Below are positions 41,098-42,506 of a DNA stretch of 42,506 nucleotides, in pieces. The DNA is taken from the NCBI GenBank assembly GCA_013314855.1, contig JABUEW010000027.1:1-42506 (forward strand), in the 5' to 3' direction. Within the stretch, counting starts at the first letter, position 1; the number at the start of each line of letters is the position of its first letter. Below the pieces are notes generated by a model. It did not search any database. It was not told where the DNA came from and saw only the letters and a list, made by a program, of their open reading frames with translations. Source of the DNA: Bacillota bacterium (lineage in GTDB: Bacteria > Bacillota > Clostridia > Acetivibrionales > DUMC01). The translations under genes and the position numbers were made by a program.

Positions 41098-41472
41098 TTA
41101 ATTGTAATACAGTTCATACATATGAACTATATCCTCTAAAATACCAAACATCTCTTGAGCCTTAGGGTTCAGGGCATGATTCTCTGGAGCATTGTCAGAC
41201 AGTGCAAAAACAAGTTCCTTTTTTGCATTATACTTTGGAACATAGTTTAGTAGTTGTTCTTCATCCATGCCCTGTGTTTCCAAGATTTTTCGAACATGAG
41301 TTTTAAATGTGGCAAGGCTGTCAACTTCTCCTTTTATTAATTTATCCAAAGTAGGTCTTGAAATATTAGTAAGCCTTGAGAAGGAAGACTTTGTATATCC
41401 ATTATCTTTAATGATGTTTAATATATTTTTGCCAATTAGTTTTCGATTTTCGAATAATAATTCCATGCTCAT
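41098..41472 (-). CDS. XRE-type helix-turn-helix regulator
   Basis: A 124-residue protein. The HTH lies at about 18-48 (NGYTKSSFSRLTNISRPTLD, then KLIKGE), in XRE style. The remaining 70 residues are acidic and may be the region cleaved by or binding the peptidase. RBS GGAGGTG. The first gene of the operon, with a promoter and two dyads immediately upstream that would allow autoregulation. Confidence 0.85.
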   Translation of the reverse strand: MSMELLFENRKLIGKNILNIIKDNGYTKSSFSRLTNISRPTLDKLIKGEVDSLATFKTHVRKILETQGMDEEQLLNYVPKYNAKKELVFALSDNAPENHALNPKAQEMFGILEDIVHMYELYYN

Positions 41473-41492
41473 TTTTTACACCTCCTACTTTA

Positions 41493-41547
41493 TTATACAC
41501 CAAAAGTGTAAAAAAAAATACAGTTTGTAAAAAATATTTTTACAAAC
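41493..41547 (-). promoter_or_regulatory. promoter -10 and two operator-like dyads of the XRE operon
   Basis: On the minus strand a TATAAT -10 lies inside the dyad TTACACTTTTGGTGTATAA (41,493-41,511). A second near-perfect dyad, TTTGTAAAAATATTT/TTTACAAA, lies at 41,524-41,547. The half-sites of the two dyads share TGTAAA/TTTACA. The arrangement fits repression by the XRE protein. Confidence 0.5.
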
Positions 41548-41622
41548 CTTTTGGTTATCTTTTCAGTTGTAAAATTTCCTACCCTTTCTTTTTCACTAAA
41601 CTACAGGCTAAATCTAATAAGA

Positions 41623-41667
41623 AGAAAAGCATTGGCAGAATTTAATTCCTGCTAATGCCTTTTTTCT
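41623..41667. terminator. hairpin terminator
   Basis: GCATTGGCAG (41,629-41,638) pairs with CTGCTAATGC (41,649-41,658) and is followed by CTTTTTTC on the plus strand and by CTTTTCTTCTT on the minus strand. On the minus strand it follows the remnant gene ending at 41,673. Confidence 0.65.
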
Positions 41668-41672
41668 ATTGC

Positions 41673-41862
41673 TTAATGAAGAATGCAACCTTTCATTTTG
41701 TAATTCTTAATATAATCCCAGTATACTTTTATTTCGTCCTGCTCTAACATTTCATAGATGCTTTCAATTTCATCGTAAAATTCTTTGTATACTTTTAGAA
41801 TGTGGGGCTTCTGCGTATTCCGGTTTATCCGGACAGTGAATCCGGAGGCATCCGGACACTAA
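41673..41862 (-). pseudogene. unidentified 3' coding remnant
   Basis: An open frame with no start codon, ending in TAA, followed by a terminator. It reads CPDASGFTVRINRNTQKPHI, then LKVYKEFYDEIESIYEML and KVYWDYIKNYKMKGCILH. The helix-rich end looks like real protein, but I cannot name the family. A TAG closes the frame upstream within the TCCGGA repeat cluster. Confidence 0.35.
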
Positions 41863-41884
41863 ACCGGAAACATCCGGACACCTT
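41818..41884. repeat. cluster of TCCGGA-centred repeats
   Basis: Within 67 bp the motifs TTATCCGGACAGT, GAATCCGGAGG, GCATCCGGACACT, AAACCGGAAAC and ACATCCGGACACC follow one another every 11-16 bp. The flanks are AT-rich. Multiple short terminal repeats of this kind occur at ends of IS21-like elements, but no istA or istB is visible, so the identity is open. Confidence 0.5.
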
Positions 41885-42054
41885 GTCGAGTGTTTTAATT
41901 TTACATTTTTAAATCATATTTTTCAATAGGTTTTTACAATTTTCATACGAATGCATGTAAATAATAAAGTTCAATTTTGTATAAAAGAGCTCATAAAATT
42001 AAAACCTCTATATCATTTTGTTTTTTAGAATAGCATATAAAGTAGTAGTCATAG

Positions 42055-42234
42055 TACCTGTGGAGCTTGTGGGTAACCTGCCGTTTTGAGGCTGTGCGAT
42101 AAGGTGTGGGAAACTTGTGAATTGGGTGTGGGTAACACGGTTTTTGTTATCCATACCCAATTCAAGCTTTAGCGTCAAGTTTTCCATGCATTATCCATCA
42201 GACTCTGGCAGGTTACCCATCAAATCCACAGGTA
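42055..42234. repeat. 180-bp imperfect palindrome built from ten short repeats
   Basis: The outer arms TACCTGTGGA (42,055) and TCCACAGGTA (42,225) are perfect inverted repeats. Inner arms GGGTAACCTGCC (42,071) and GGCAGGTTACCC (42,207) are perfect, and AATTGGGTGTGGGTAAC (42,120) matches GTTATCCATACCCAATT (42,147) at 15 of 17. Five units of type [CTG]TGTGGGTAAC on the left face five of type GTTATCCATAC on the right. The unit resembles a DnaA box (TTATCCACA) or a transposon-end iteron. No gene is seen. Confidence 0.6.
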
Positions 42235-42281
42235 TTAATATCAGAAAGCCAAATTTTACTCCTCGGTAAAACTTAAATAAT

Positions 42282-42343
42282 TATGTATATACTATCGCAT
42301 AAGCTTTAATAAAATCCGAAGGATGTTTTATACATACATAAAA
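42282..42343. repeat. AT-rich inverted repeat
   Basis: TTATGTATATAC (42,282) and TTTTATACATACATAA (near 42,326-42,341) are imperfect inverted repeats 35 bp apart. No gene was found from 42,235 to the window end. Chance similarity is possible because of the AT content. Confidence 0.25.
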
Positions 42344-42506
42344 GCATAGGCTCTGACTTTCTATTTATTGTTTGATTCTTGTTATAGGACAGAATAATTT
42401 TCAGTAAAAGCAATATTTTAAGACAATTTAATCTTCAGTGACATATTCCAGCATGGAAAATAGCTGGTACAAAATCATTACAGTATTTTATCAGGTGCAA
42501 TTAAGG

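Noticed and set aside
41957-41980. Isolated TnsB-like site AATAATAAAGTTCAATTTTG near the right edge
   Set aside because: A single AT-rich match in the left-end orientation, without a TGT terminus or neighbours; expected by chance at this base composition.
42282-42295. TATGTATATAC match to the left terminus of element 1
   Set aside because: Eleven AT-only-type bases without following TnsB-like sites; too weak to call another transposon end.

Overview
The window is low-GC Clostridia (Firmicutes) chromosome. A cell-wall and cell-division neighbourhood (murT-gatD, divIVA-yggT-sepF-yggS) lies beside an ileS gene with an isoleucine T-box leader. DUF1540 and DUF2680 proteins and Rpn-family proteins occur nearby. 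Many of the best matches I recognise by eye are to Clostridium thermocellum-type genomes, but I cannot fix a species. I saw no rRNA, tRNA or CRISPR array.

Layout. (1) 1-13.4 kb is housekeeping: a small DUF1540 protein, lipid II amidation (murT, gatD), aroB overlapping the end of ileS, the T-box, a division cluster (divIVA, yggT, sepF, yggS, a HlyD-like adaptor), an aluminium-resistance/methionine gamma-lyase-like PLP enzyme, and a secreted three-repeat DUF2680 protein. (2) 13.5-20.4 kb is transport: a family-8 glycosyltransferase, a TrpXYZ-like ABC importer, a NatAB-like ABC exporter, then a graveyard of three gene remnants (sugar-ABC permease, GGDEF, CheA HPt) and an ArsR regulator. (3) 20.5-27.7 kb is accessory: an Rpn-like nuclease, an antitoxin/RelE/nucleotidyltransferase cluster, more fragments, a DUF89 protein, a LysE exporter, a pRiA4b-ORF-3-like gene with a premature stop, and DUF6438/DUF998 membrane proteins. 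(4) 27.8-39.1 kb is a Tn7-like transposon region. It has a tnsA-tnsB-tnsC-tnsD operon, a SIR2-domain defence-type gene, a decayed MazF-TOPRIM fusion, and a dense 1.1-kb cluster of what read as Tn7-type transposon ends. (5) 39.2-42.5 kb holds a small membrane protein, an XRE / ImmA-IrrE peptidase / PIN-like operon, an IS-like remnant, and a 180-bp imperfect palindrome made of ten short repeats.

The most interesting part is 27,801-28,930. A 20-bp tandem repeat (six copies) is followed by two short elements, 27,971-28,403 and 28,409-28,922. Each is bounded by an imperfect 25-26 bp inverted repeat starting TGTATA. Each has spaced left-end sites and tightly packed 20-bp right-end sites around a core (GATAATAAAGTC-like) that resembles the TnsB-binding site of Tn7. 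The two elements are separated by exactly 5 bp, the length of a Tn7 target duplication. A related but degenerate right end lies just upstream of tnsA at about 39,041-39,100, and both it and the second short element carry a terminator-like hairpin just inside the right end. I read this as a pile-up of Tn7-like insertions at one site, two of them gene-less miniature elements, next to an operon that could mobilise them. The cargo (SIR2 protein, MazF-TOPRIM fusion) and the flanking XRE-ImmA-PIN operon are candidate defence or conflict systems. Whether the tns genes are active is uncertain: TnsA seems to have a serine where the catalytic aspartate is expected.
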